DNA from: Adlercreutzia faecimuris
Lineage (GTDB): Bacteria; Actinomycetota; Coriobacteriia; Coriobacteriales; Eggerthellaceae
Direction: 5' to 3'
DNA: 64,000 bases
Assembly: GCF_022669055.1 (NCBI RefSeq)
Contig: NZ_JAJMLW010000004.1
Location: 1-64,000 of the forward strand
Shown here: piece by piece, positions 27,026 to 34,196 of the stretch
Numbering within the stretch: position 1 is the stretch's first letter
How the letters are laid out: every line of letters begins with the position of its first letter
Notes under the pieces: model-generated
Told to the model about the DNA's origin: nothing
Database searches by the model: none
Seen by the model: only the letters and a program-made list of their open reading frames with translations
Program-made: the position numbers and the translations under genes

Positions 27026-27304
27026 ATGTGCTTTAGACCTGCTGACACCGGCGCCTCCGCCGGTCCCGCCAAGTGCCCCGAGTGCGGCAAGACCATCCAG
27101 GCCATGGGCGGCATCGAGCTGAAGAGCTGCCCGTTCTGCAAGTGCGACTTCACGCCGTACCTGAACGGGTCCAAGCCGCTGCCCAACGGCGCGCCGGCCG
27201 CTCCGGCCGCGCCGGGCGCCCCCGGAGCCCCCAAGGCTCCCGGCGCCCCGGGTGCTCCCGCGGCCCCGGCCGCGCCTGCCGCGCCCAAGGCCCCCGGCGC
27301 CTAA
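27026..27304 (+). CDS. Small zinc-ribbon protein with Pro/Ala/Gly tail (MCFRPAD family, copy 1)
   Basis: A 92-residue protein. It begins MCFRPADTG, then has two Cys pairs, CPECGKTIQAMGG and CPFCKCDFTPYL, which should bind one zinc ion. The last ~45 residues are a collagen-like run of GAP/APxAP repeats with no hydrophobic segment. The first 55 residues are nearly identical to the protein at 44611-44862, which also stands beside a molybdoenzyme. TGAGGAG precedes ATG 27026. Function unknown; a metal-handling or assembly accessory is a guess from context. Confidence 0.85.
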   Translation: MCFRPADTGASAGPAKCPECGKTIQAMGGIELKSCPFCKCDFTPYLNGSKPLPNGAPAAPAAPGAPGAPKAPGAPGAPAAPAAPAAPKAPGA

Positions 27305-27318
27305 GCCGCGTCAGCCTT

Positions 27319-27402
27319 GGGAGCTGGGCCTCCGCCGAGGGGCCCAGCTCCCTTCCCGAAGGTGCCCGCCGCACCCCACCTTGCGGGCGCCTTCGGGAAG
27401 GG
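27319..27402. terminator. Two consecutive strong hairpins
   Basis: First hairpin: GGGAGCTGGGCC (27319-27330) with GGCCCAGCTCCC (27341-27352). Second: 20-base arms 27350-27369 and 27383-27402 with one mismatch. They overlap by three bases and could be alternative structures. No T-run follows, so termination may be incomplete, leaving the NCS1 permease partly coupled to the upstream genes. Confidence 0.6.
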
Positions 27403-27519
27403 AAGGGCATTCGCCGGCCGCCGAGGCGGTCGCCTGCCTCCCTTGCCGGAGGCGGCGGCCCGCGGCCGCCCGGCCCGCGCACGGCGCCGGCGAGCGGAGT
27501 CAGAGAGGGGAATCCGCCG

Positions 27520-29007
27520 ATGGATACCAAGACGAGCGAGGCGAAGGGCAAGCCCACTGCCGACGTGGCCGAGAAGACTCGGGGCCGTGCCCCGGCGGCC
27601 GGAGGGGACGCGGCCAAGCCCCGGAAGAGGGGCTCGGCCACCGAGCAGGTGTCGCTGTTCGAGCGCGTGCCGGCCGACAAGCGGCTCGCGTGGCCCGACA
27701 TCGGGGCCATCCTGGGCGGCGTGGTGTCGAGCCTGTCCAAGGTCATGGGCGGCGGCATCGTCGCCTTCTACGCCGGCTGCCAGATGGGCGGCGTGACGGT
27801 GGCCATCACCTTCGTGCTGTCGTTCTTCCTGACGCTTCTGGTGGGCAAGATCTGCTACCGCGAGGGACTGCCCAACAACGTGGTGTCCCGCTTCTACGTG
27901 TTCGGCCGGCGCGGGTCGGCGGCCGGATCCCTCATCTGGATCTTCTGCCTGGTGGGCGTGCTGGCCGTGGGCACGGTGCAGCTGGGCAACGCGATACTGT
28001 TCGCCTTCGGGTGGGAGGGCGAGGCCGTCCGCTGGGCGCTGTTCATCGGCATCTCGTGCGTGTGGGTGGCCATGGCGCTGTTCGGCACCAAGGTGATCGC
28101 CCGCATGAACGCCGTGTTCGTGGTGGCCCTGTTCTGCGTCATGGGCTACGTCATCTACCTCATCGCCGCCGACGGGCAGCTGGTCGACGCGGCCACCCAC
28201 GGCATCCTCATCCCCGGCGTCGAGCCGCTCGAGGGCTTCGCCTACTCCGTGAACTACGCCATCATGACGAGCGGCCTCATGGCGCTGTTCGCCGCCGACT
28301 TCACCCGCTTCGCCCGCAAGGAGCGCGACATCGCGCCCATCGCCGCCACGGGCAGCGTCTTCGCCATCATCACCTACCTGTGCGGCGCGCTCATCGTCTA
28401 CTACGGCTTCGACAAGTCGGTCGAGTACTTCTCCGCCCAGGGCATGGGCGCCACCCTGGCCGCCAACGCCGCGGTCACCAACCCGGGCGTGTCGTTGGTG
28501 CTGGCCGCGGGCGGCGTGGGCCTGGCGGTCATCTGCCTGTCGCAGATGAAGGTGGAGACGTCCAATTCCATCGGCGGCGCCAACGCCGTGTCGAACCTGG
28601 TCAACTGCCTCACGGGGCGCAAGCTGCCCTGGTGGGCGGCGGTCGTGGCCGCCAACGCCATCGGGCTCGCGTTCATCCTGGGCAACATCCTCGACCAGGT
28701 GAACGCCTTCATGAGCTACGGGTCGATCCTGACGAGCTCGTGGTGCGTGCTGCTCATCACCGACTACTACCTGGTGCGCGGCAAGATGGGCATCGGCGTG
28801 CAGGGCATCGACCTGGACGCGCCCGAGCACGAGGTCAACTGGCGCGGCGTGGGCACCATCGCCGTGGTCGGCCTGATCGGCAGCGTGCTCTACGCCACCG
28901 GCGCCGTGGCCGTTCCCTTCCTGGTGGTGGCCCCGCTCACCGTGGCCGCCTACGTGGCCGTGAGCTGGCTTCTGCGCGACAAGGTGCGCGCCGGCGAAAT
29001 CGGCTAG
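27520..29007 (+). CDS. NCS1 purine/cytosine-type permease
   Basis: A 495-residue transporter with about 12 hydrophobic segments after a hydrophilic Lys/Ala-rich N-terminus of ~45 residues. WPDIGAILGGVVSSLSKVMGGG and the following helices match cytosine permease-like NCS1 proteins (CodB group). The C-terminal half has GGANAVSNLVNCLTG and NAFMSYGSILTSSWC. GAGAGGGG before ATG 27520 sets the start; a longer open frame upstream covers the previous gene in another frame. It probably imports a nucleobase or related ring compound; a link with the molybdoenzyme is only positional. Confidence 0.85.
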   Translation: MDTKTSEAKGKPTADVAEKTRGRAPAAGGDAAKPRKRGSATEQVSLFERVPADKRLAWPDIGAILGGVVSSLSKVMGGGIVAFYAGCQMGGVTVAITFVLSFFLTLLVGKICYREGLPNNVVSRFYVFGRRGSAAGSLIWIFCLVGVLAVGTVQLGNAILFAFGWEGEAVRWALFIGISCVWVAMALFGTKVIARMNAVFVVALFCVMGYVIYLIAADGQLVDAATHGILIPGVEPLEGFAYSVNYAIMTSGLMALFAADFTRFARKERDIAPIAATGSVFAIITYLCGALIVYYGFDKSVEYFSAQGMGATLAANAAVTNPGVSLVLAAGGVGLAVICLSQMKVETSNSIGGANAVSNLVNCLTGRKLPWWAAVVAANAIGLAFILGNILDQVNAFMSYGSILTSSWCVLLITDYYLVRGKMGIGVQGIDLDAPEHEVNWRGVGTIAVVGLIGSVLYATGAVAVPFLVVAPLTVAAYVAVSWLLRDKVRAGEIG

Positions 29008-29156
29008 CCGCGCCGAGCGCGGGTGTGCGCGTGTGCGGACGTGCCCCGCGAGAGCGCCTGCACCCCGCACTTCGTGGGGCGTGCGTCTCGTGAGAGCGTC
29101 CCTGCGAGCGCACCCGCATTGCCCCCACACCCCCGCGGGTGCACCTCCTCCCTTGG

Positions 29157-29190
29157 GCGCCGGGATGTTTCACGTGAAACATCCCGGCGC
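29157..29190. promoter_or_regulatory. parS: parS centromere site inside a 34-bp palindrome
   Basis: TGTTTCACGTGAAACA at 29166-29181 is an exact match to the bacterial parS consensus bound by ParB. It is embedded in a perfect palindrome whose outer arms (GCGCCGGGA/TCCCGGCGC) and following TTTCTT could also end transcription of the NCS1 permease gene. Confidence 0.85.
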
Positions 29191-29201
29191 TTTCTTCTGT
29201 G

Positions 29202-29259
29202 AAAAACGTGTCTTCACACCATTTTTTATTACGAAAAAGTGGCGTGAAGATACGTTTTT
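29202..29259. repeat. Imperfect 25-bp inverted repeat next to parS
   Basis: AAAAACGTGTCTTCACACCA and its continuation pair with the sequence ending GGCGTGAAGATACGTTTTT, with three mismatches and a 7-base AT loop. This AT-rich block lies directly upstream of the DUF4143 ATPase gene, so it may be an operator or a hairpin in the leader of that gene. Confidence 0.6.
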
Positions 29260-29299
29260 TCTTATTATGATCGTATTCACCACAAGGAGGGAGGAAAGG

Positions 29300-30631
29300 G
29301 TGCGCAGGAAGATAGACGCGATCCTCGACCGCTGGGCCCAAGAGGGCGATGCTCGCCCGCTTCTGGTGCGCGGTGCGCGGCGCGTGGGGAAGACCTACGC
29401 GATCAGGCGCCTCGGCGAGGAGGCCTTCGGCGGCGACTTCGCTTACTGCGACTTCCAGGCCAATCTCGAGCGCCTGGAGGCCGTCTTCGCGGGGTCGACG
29501 GACGTGGCGCGCATCGTGGCCGACCTTGAGCTGCTCCTTCGACGCGACATCGTGCCCGGCCGCACCCTCATCGCCTTCGACGAGGTGCAGCTGTGCGAGA
29601 AGGCTCTCAACGCCCTGCGCTTCTTCGCCGGCAGCGGCTATCGCGTGATCGCCACGGGCTCGCAGCTGGGCCTCACCCTGCGTCATCGCGAGCTGCCGTT
29701 CCCCAGCGACGTGACCCACGTCTACCTGCGTCCGCTCGACTTCGAGGAGTTCCTCTGGGCCCGCGGCGAGGAGCGCATGGCCGCTGCCATACGTCGGGCC
29801 TTCGACGAGCGTGCCCCCTTCGCCTTCCACGAGGAGGCCCTCGACCTCTACCGGCGCTACCTGGTGGTGGGCGGCATGCCGGCGCCGGCGCGCGCCTTCT
29901 GCGAGGGAGGCGGCCTCGAGGAGGTGCGGGCGCTCCAGGCGGAGATCGCCCAGACCTACGTCGCCGACATGGCGCTCTACGCGCCGGCGGAGGAGACGGC
30001 GCGTATCCGGGCGGTGTGGGCGAGCCTGCCCGCGCAGCTCACCCGCGAGAGCACGGCCAAGTTCAAGTACGCCGACGTGGCGTCCGGCGGGAGGGAGCGC
30101 CAGCTGCGCGGGCCCCTCGCCTGGCTCGAGGCGGCGGAGCTGGTGCTGCTCAACCCGCAGACCAATGATGCGCAGCCGCCGCTCACGGCCCGCGGGGGAG
30201 GCTCCTTCTTCAAGGCGTACCTGCTGGATGCGGGCATCCTGTTCTACCGGCTCAACCTTGACGGGGGCATCTTCCTGGATGCCTCCCTGCGAGTCTCGCT
30301 CTCGCCGTGGTTCCGTGGGGCGCTGGCGGAGAACTACGTGATGGAGTCCCTGGTGGCCAACGGGGTTCCGACGTTCTACTGGACACCGGGAACCAGCTCG
30401 TCGGGAGAGGTCGAGTTCGTGGTGCAGACGCGCCGCGGCGCCATCGTGCCCATCGAGGTGAAGTCAGGGCCGAACGTGCGCTCGCGCAGCCTCAACGCCT
30501 ATCGGGCCAAGTGCGGGGCGGAGGTGGCCGTGCGCCTGTCCGAGCGCAACTTCGGCCTGGAGGGCGGCATCCTCAGCATCCCCCTCTACGCCGCCTTCTG
30601 CTTGGACGAGGCTGCGCTGGCGGCGCTGTAG
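29300..30631 (+). CDS. AAA-family ATPase with DUF4143 and nuclease-like C-terminus
   Basis: A 443-residue protein. The N-terminal AAA_14 domain has Walker A RGARRVGKTYAIR and Walker B TLIAFDEVQ. The DUF4143 domain covers roughly 200-420 and includes PIEVKSG, an (D/E)xK motif like that of restriction-type nucleases. Family members are widespread, often mobile and of unknown role. GTG 29300 is chosen because AAGGAGGGAGG lies at the right distance; ATG 29267, in frame, has no ribosome site and overlaps the inverted repeat. It stands alone and ends at a hairpin terminator. Confidence 0.88.
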   Translation: MRRKIDAILDRWAQEGDARPLLVRGARRVGKTYAIRRLGEEAFGGDFAYCDFQANLERLEAVFAGSTDVARIVADLELLLRRDIVPGRTLIAFDEVQLCEKALNALRFFAGSGYRVIATGSQLGLTLRHRELPFPSDVTHVYLRPLDFEEFLWARGEERMAAAIRRAFDERAPFAFHEEALDLYRRYLVVGGMPAPARAFCEGGGLEEVRALQAEIAQTYVADMALYAPAEETARIRAVWASLPAQLTRESTAKFKYADVASGGRERQLRGPLAWLEAAELVLLNPQTNDAQPPLTARGGGSFFKAYLLDAGILFYRLNLDGGIFLDASLRVSLSPWFRGALAENYVMESLVANGVPTFYWTPGTSSSGEVEFVVQTRRGAIVPIEVKSGPNVRSRSLNAYRAKCGAEVAVRLSERNFGLEGGILSIPLYAAFCLDEAALAAL

Positions 30632-30640
30632 GCGCGCATG

Positions 30641-30676
30641 AGAAGGCCCCGGCGCGGGTTCGCGCCGGGGCCTTCT
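30641..30676. terminator. Bidirectional hairpin terminator
   Basis: AGAAGGCCCCGGCGCG (30641-30656) and CGCGCCGGGGCCTTCT (30661-30676) are exact complements around GGTT. It separates the convergent DUF4143 gene and the helical repeat protein gene. Confidence 0.85.
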
Positions 30677-30699
30677 GGGTGATGGGGGAGGGGAGGGTG

Positions 30700-31134
30700 C
30701 TACTTCTGGGTGGCTTCCTTGGCGTCTTGGGCCTTGGCCTCCACGGCGCCCTTGGCCTCGTGGGCCTTGGCGACGACGGCGTCCTTGGCGTCGCCGGCCT
30801 TGTCAGCCGCGGCGTCCTTCGCCTCGGCTGCCTTGTCGGCGGCCTTGTGGGCGGCGTCGCTGGCGGCCTGCTTGGCGTTCTCGGCCACCTCGCCGGCCTT
30901 GTCAGCCGCGGCGTCCTTCGCCTCGGCTGCCTTGTCGGCGGCCTTGTGGGCGGCGTCGCTGGCCGCGTCGGCCAGGTCGCCCGCCTTCTCGACGGCGGCG
31001 TCCTTGATGTCGCCGGCCTTGTCGACGGCCGCGTCCTTCAGGTCCCCCGCCTTGTCGGCCAGGTTGCCCGCGGCGTCCTGGATGGCCTCCTTGGCGTCCT
31101 CGGCCATGTCCTTGAGCTTATCGGTGAATCCCAT
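30700..31134 (-). CDS. LEA-like Ala/Lys/Asp-rich helical repeat protein
   Basis: A 144-residue hydrophilic protein made almost entirely of 11-residue units such as DKAGDLKDAAV and DKAAEAKDAAA. It would form amphipathic helices or stay disordered, as LEA and apolipoprotein-like proteins do. No signal peptide or membrane segment. Residues include SDAAHKAADKAAEAKDAAAD twice. At DNA level an exact 73-base copy occurs at 30792-30864 and 30891-30963, 99 bases apart, so the gene has grown by duplication. GGAG before ATG 31134 supports the start. A stress-protective or surface-coating role is a guess. Confidence 0.8.
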   Translation of the reverse strand: MGFTDKLKDMAEDAKEAIQDAAGNLADKAGDLKDAAVDKAGDIKDAAVEKAGDLADAASDAAHKAADKAAEAKDAAADKAGEVAENAKQAASDAAHKAADKAAEAKDAAADKAGDAKDAVVAKAHEAKGAVEAKAQDAKEATQK

Positions 31135-31411
31135 GGTCGTTCTCCTTTCGAGCTACTGCGTCTCTGACAGCCCGTCCGGTGAGTTAGCGGATCGGAGGGC
31201 TGCCGAGGCATTTGCGTTAGGTTACGGGGAGCCCGGCGGCGCGCCGCTGTCGCCGAGCTCCTGAAACGCTCTCATAGCCTAGCTGTGAACTAGGCGTTGT
31301 CATCGGCGGCGGGCGTAACGGTTCCGCGCAGGATGGGAAGCGGCGCGGGCGCGGGACGCGGGCGCTGTGAGAGAATAGCCCGAGGAAACCGGTCGTGGAA
31401 GGAGCGCTGCC
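31135..31411. other. Divergent promoter region of two Ala-rich protein genes
   Basis: No gene is supported. It lies between the divergent starts of the helical repeat protein and the 248-residue Ala-rich protein. I see a short dyad CCTAG/CTAGG near 31277-31293 but no clear promoter boxes. Confidence 0.4.
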
Positions 31412-32158
31412 ATGACAGATAGCCAGGTCAGCTATGGGGAAGCCGTGGAACGCGGGATGGATGCGACGGGCGCGGCGCCCGCGGCCGTGGAGCTCGCGGC
31501 GGACGCCGTGGGCGTGGCGGGCGCGGAGCCTGGGGTCGCGGACGCCGCCGGAGTGGCGGGCACGACGGGCGACGGCGCGGCGAGCTCGCAGGGCGCCGCA
31601 GTCGCCGGCGCGGCGGGCAAGCCGCGGAAGTCGGCCGCCGAGTACGCCGAGACCTTCGGCAAGGTGGTGGACGTGGCTGACAAGGCCCTGCGCTTCATGC
31701 CGCTTCCCAAGGGGGCCAAGCGCGTCGTAAACAGCGCGATGCCCCTGGTCAAGCAGGTCGCCCAGATAGCGCCCGCCGCCGCGCCCGTGGTGGAGCCCTA
31801 TGCGCGCAAGGCCGTGGCCCAGGCGAAGGTGGCGGCTCCCAAGGCCGCCGCCGCGGCCAAGGCCGGCGCCCGCGCAGCCGCCGCCACCGCCGGCAAGGCG
31901 GGCCACGCAGCGGCTACCGGGCTGTCCCATGCCGGCCACGCCGCCGCGACCGCCGGGCACGCCGTGGCCTCGGGAGCGTCGGCAGCCGGCCACGCCGCAG
32001 CGGCGGGAGCGTCGGCGGCCGGCCATGCGGCCGCGACCGCCGGGCACGTCGTGGCGGGCGGCGCCTCCCGGGCGGGCCATGCGGCCGCCGCGGGCGCGCG
32101 TGCGGCCGCGGGCGGCGTGCGCGCCGTCGCCGACCGGGTGCGCCCTAAGGAGCGCTAG
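31412..32158 (+). CDS. Ala-rich protein with AGHAAA repeats, function unknown
   Basis: A 248-residue protein not matched to a named family. Residues 1-70 are Ala/Gly/Val-rich and acidic. Residues ~72-135 form a more complex segment (AEYAETFGKVVDVADKALRF, then MPLPKGAKRVVNS) that may fold. From ~140 the chain is Ala/Lys/His-rich with repeated AGHAAA units, resembling histone H1-like tails of actinobacterial DNA-binding proteins; phasin-like behaviour is another option. AAGGAG precedes ATG 31412. Its stop overlaps that of the convergent MATE gene by 3 bases. Confidence 0.75.
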   Translation: MTDSQVSYGEAVERGMDATGAAPAAVELAADAVGVAGAEPGVADAAGVAGTTGDGAASSQGAAVAGAAGKPRKSAAEYAETFGKVVDVADKALRFMPLPKGAKRVVNSAMPLVKQVAQIAPAAAPVVEPYARKAVAQAKVAAPKAAAAAKAGARAAAATAGKAGHAAATGLSHAGHAAATAGHAVASGASAAGHAAAAGASAAGHAAATAGHVVAGGASRAGHAAAAGARAAAGGVRAVADRVRPKER

Positions 32159-33516
32159 CTCGCCTTCCCCGCCTTCATCCCGGCCTTGCGATAGCCGTAG
32201 TGCCCGCTCAGGGCGATCATGAACACGGCGGTCACCAGCACCGATGCCAGCTCGGCCACCGTCACCGACAGCCAGATGCCGTCGACGCCCAGCCACAGCG
32301 GCAGCAGGATGACGGCGCCCACCTCGAAGACGAGCGTGCGCAGAAACGATATGAGCGCCGACACCAGCCCGTTGCCTAGCGACGTGAAGAACGCCGACCC
32401 GTAGATGGAGAAGCCCATCAGCAGGAAGCACAGCGCGTACACCCGGTAGGCGTGCACGGTGAGCGCCAGCAGCGCCGCGTCGTAGCCGACGAAGATGCGC
32501 GACAGCGGCTCGGCCAACAGCTGCCCGGCGGTGAACATCGCCACGCTCCCGGCGGCGATGAGCCCGAGGCTCCGCAGCAGCAGGCTGCGCATCTCGCGGT
32601 GGTTCCGCGCGCCGTACTGGAAGCTCATCAGCGGCGACGACCCCATGGCGTAGCCCATGAAGATGGCGCCGAACACCATCCCCGTGTACATGATGACGCC
32701 GTAGGCCGCCACGCCGTCCTCGCCGACGTAGGCTAGCAGCTGGAGGTTGTACAGCATCCCCACCAGGCTCATGGCCACGTTGGCCACCATCTCCGACGAC
32801 CCGTTGACGCACGCCTTGCCGATGACGCGCCACTGAGGTCGCACGGGGCGCAGCCGCAGGAAGCTCGCGTTCTTGCGCAGGAAGTAGATGAGCGGCAGGC
32901 CGCCGCCGACCAGCTCGCCGATGTTGGTGGCCAGCGCGGCGCCGACGAGCCCCCAGCCGAGCGCGCCGACGAACAGCGCGTCGAGCACCATGTTCGTCAC
33001 GCCGGCCGCCACGATGATGCCGAAGCCGAGCTGCGGCTTGCCGGCCGTGACGAAGAAGCTCTGGAAGGCGTACTGCAGCATGAAGAAGGGCAGCGTCAGG
33101 AGGATGAGCCGCCCGTAGAGCGTGGCATCGGCCAGCAGCTGGCCGCTGGCGCCCAGGAGCGCGGCCACCGGTTCCGTCGCCGCGAAGCCCGCCGCGGCCA
33201 GCACGATGCCGAGCCCCAGGGCGAACCACACGAGCATCGAGAAGTACCGGTTGGCGCGGTCGTCGTCGCCCTCGCCGCGGGTCTTGGCCACGATGGCGCT
33301 GCCGCCGGTGCCGATCATCATGCCCGAGGCCGACAGGATCATGATGAAGGGGAAGATGAGGTTGACCGCCGTGAAGGCCGTCTTGCCGGCGAAGTTGGAC
33401 ACGAACAGGCCGTCCACGATGGAGTAGAGTGACGCGAAGATGGTCATGGCGATGGAGGGCGCCACGAACTTGAGCAGCTTGCCTGTGGTGAAGTGCTGGG
33501 ACATGTCGACGGTCAT
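32155..33516 (-). CDS. MATE-family efflux transporter
   Basis: A 453-residue membrane protein with 12 predicted hydrophobic segments. The start TTGKLLKFVAPSIAMTIFASLYSIVDGLFVSNF and the symmetrical second half (GKACVNGSSEMVANVAMSLV) are typical of the MepA/NorM group, which expel cationic compounds using Na+ or H+ gradients. GAGGAGCC lies just before ATG 33516; an in-frame ATG at 33504 is possible. Substrate unknown. Confidence 0.92.
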   Translation of the reverse strand: MTVDMSQHFTTGKLLKFVAPSIAMTIFASLYSIVDGLFVSNFAGKTAFTAVNLIFPFIMILSASGMMIGTGGSAIVAKTRGEGDDDRANRYFSMLVWFALGLGIVLAAAGFAATEPVAALLGASGQLLADATLYGRLILLTLPFFMLQYAFQSFFVTAGKPQLGFGIIVAAGVTNMVLDALFVGALGWGLVGAALATNIGELVGGGLPLIYFLRKNASFLRLRPVRPQWRVIGKACVNGSSEMVANVAMSLVGMLYNLQLLAYVGEDGVAAYGVIMYTGMVFGAIFMGYAMGSSPLMSFQYGARNHREMRSLLLRSLGLIAAGSVAMFTAGQLLAEPLSRIFVGYDAALLALTVHAYRVYALCFLLMGFSIYGSAFFTSLGNGLVSALISFLRTLVFEVGAVILLPLWLGVDGIWLSVTVAELASVLVTAVFMIALSGHYGYRKAGMKAGKAS

Positions 33517-33711
33517 GGAGGCTCCTCGGAGCGGGGGGGGCGGGCGCGTAGGGCGCGGGGTTGCGGGGCGTGCGGCGGCGCGCACGCGGGCGCGTGTGGC
33601 GGCGGGTGCGCTCGACTGGGGCGGGCTTCTCTCTCGGGGGCCCAGTGTCGCCCAACGCTGAGGGCGGATGTCAGGGTCGGCCCAGTCTCCAGAAGTTTTT
33701 CAGATAAGATG

Positions 33712-33740
33712 TTGACGAGTATTGGATAGTGTCATATAGT
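33712..33740 (+). promoter_or_regulatory. Sigma-70-type promoter with repeated TATAGTGTC-like boxes
   Basis: TTGACG at 33712-33717 and TATAGT at 33735-33740 are separated by 17 bases, close to the consensus. The direct repeat ATAGTGTCATATAGTGTC across the -10 box (33726-33743) could be an operator. It would start transcription near 33747, just before a stem-loop. Confidence 0.65.
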
Positions 33741-33760
33741 GTCCGTAGTCTAAAACACAG

Positions 33761-33804
33761 CGAAAGCGGACTGGAGCCTCCCCGATGGCACCGGTCCGCT
33801 TTCG
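33761..33804 (+). ncRNA. Possible small RNA or leader hairpin
   Basis: CGAAAGCGGACTGG (33761-33774) and CCGGTCCGCTTTCG (33791-33804) pair over 14 positions with one wobble. The 16-base loop contains CCTCCCC, complementary to Shine-Dalgarno sequences. It sits directly behind the promoter at 33712-33740. No T-run follows, so it could equally be the leader of the small membrane protein and amidohydrolase genes. Confidence 0.35.
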
Positions 33805-33980
33805 TGTTCGGGGCGGTTGCGGGGGCGTCGCGGGTGCTGGCGCGGCCGCGCGTTCCCCGCCTCGTCCCACCTTGCTGTCGCGGTTCACGGCGGCTCGACG
33901 GCGCGGGCGGCGCCGGGCGTGCGGTCGCGGGGGCGTGCTATGCTGCTCGGCAGCAACCGACCCCGAGGGAAAGGCCCGCC

Positions 33981-34196
33981 ATGCCCCATCAGCCCGACAA
34001 CCCGAAGCGCGACGCGTCCCGCCTCATGGCGTCCATGGGGGAGCCGGCCGTCGGGCGGCGCGAGGCCCCGCAGCCGGAGGATCCCGGCGCGTCGCGGCGG
34101 CGCGTCGTCGTGGGGGTGGCCCTGGGGGCGGTCGTCGTGGCGGCGGTCCTCGCGCTCATGCTGTTCCTGGCGCCGAGCGCCGCGGCGGCATGCTAG
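33981..34196 (+). CDS. Small single-pass membrane protein, unknown function
   Basis: A 71-residue protein: a hydrophilic N-terminus with MPHQPDNPKRDASRLMASMG, an SRRR positive cluster and one membrane segment at ~46-68 ending in a C-terminal Cys. It starts at ATG 33981 behind GAGGGAAAGG. Its last codons overlap the start of the amidohydrolase gene by 7 bases, so the two are probably co-translated. No family recognised. Confidence 0.55.
   Translation: MPHQPDNPKRDASRLMASMGEPAVGRREAPQPEDPGASRRRVVVGVALGAVVVAAVLALMLFLAPSAAAAC

Larger units (their letters stand above)
33517..33980. other. Intergenic region with promoter and stem-loop
   Basis: No protein gene is supported in these 464 bases. An AT-richer island at 33690-33765 holds a sigma-70-like promoter and is followed by a 14-bp stem-loop (33761-33804). 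Confidence 0.5.

Noticed and set aside
29267-29299. ATG 29267 as start of the DUF4143 ATPase
   Set aside because: No ribosome site precedes it, whereas GTG 29300 has AAGGAGGGAGG at proper distance.
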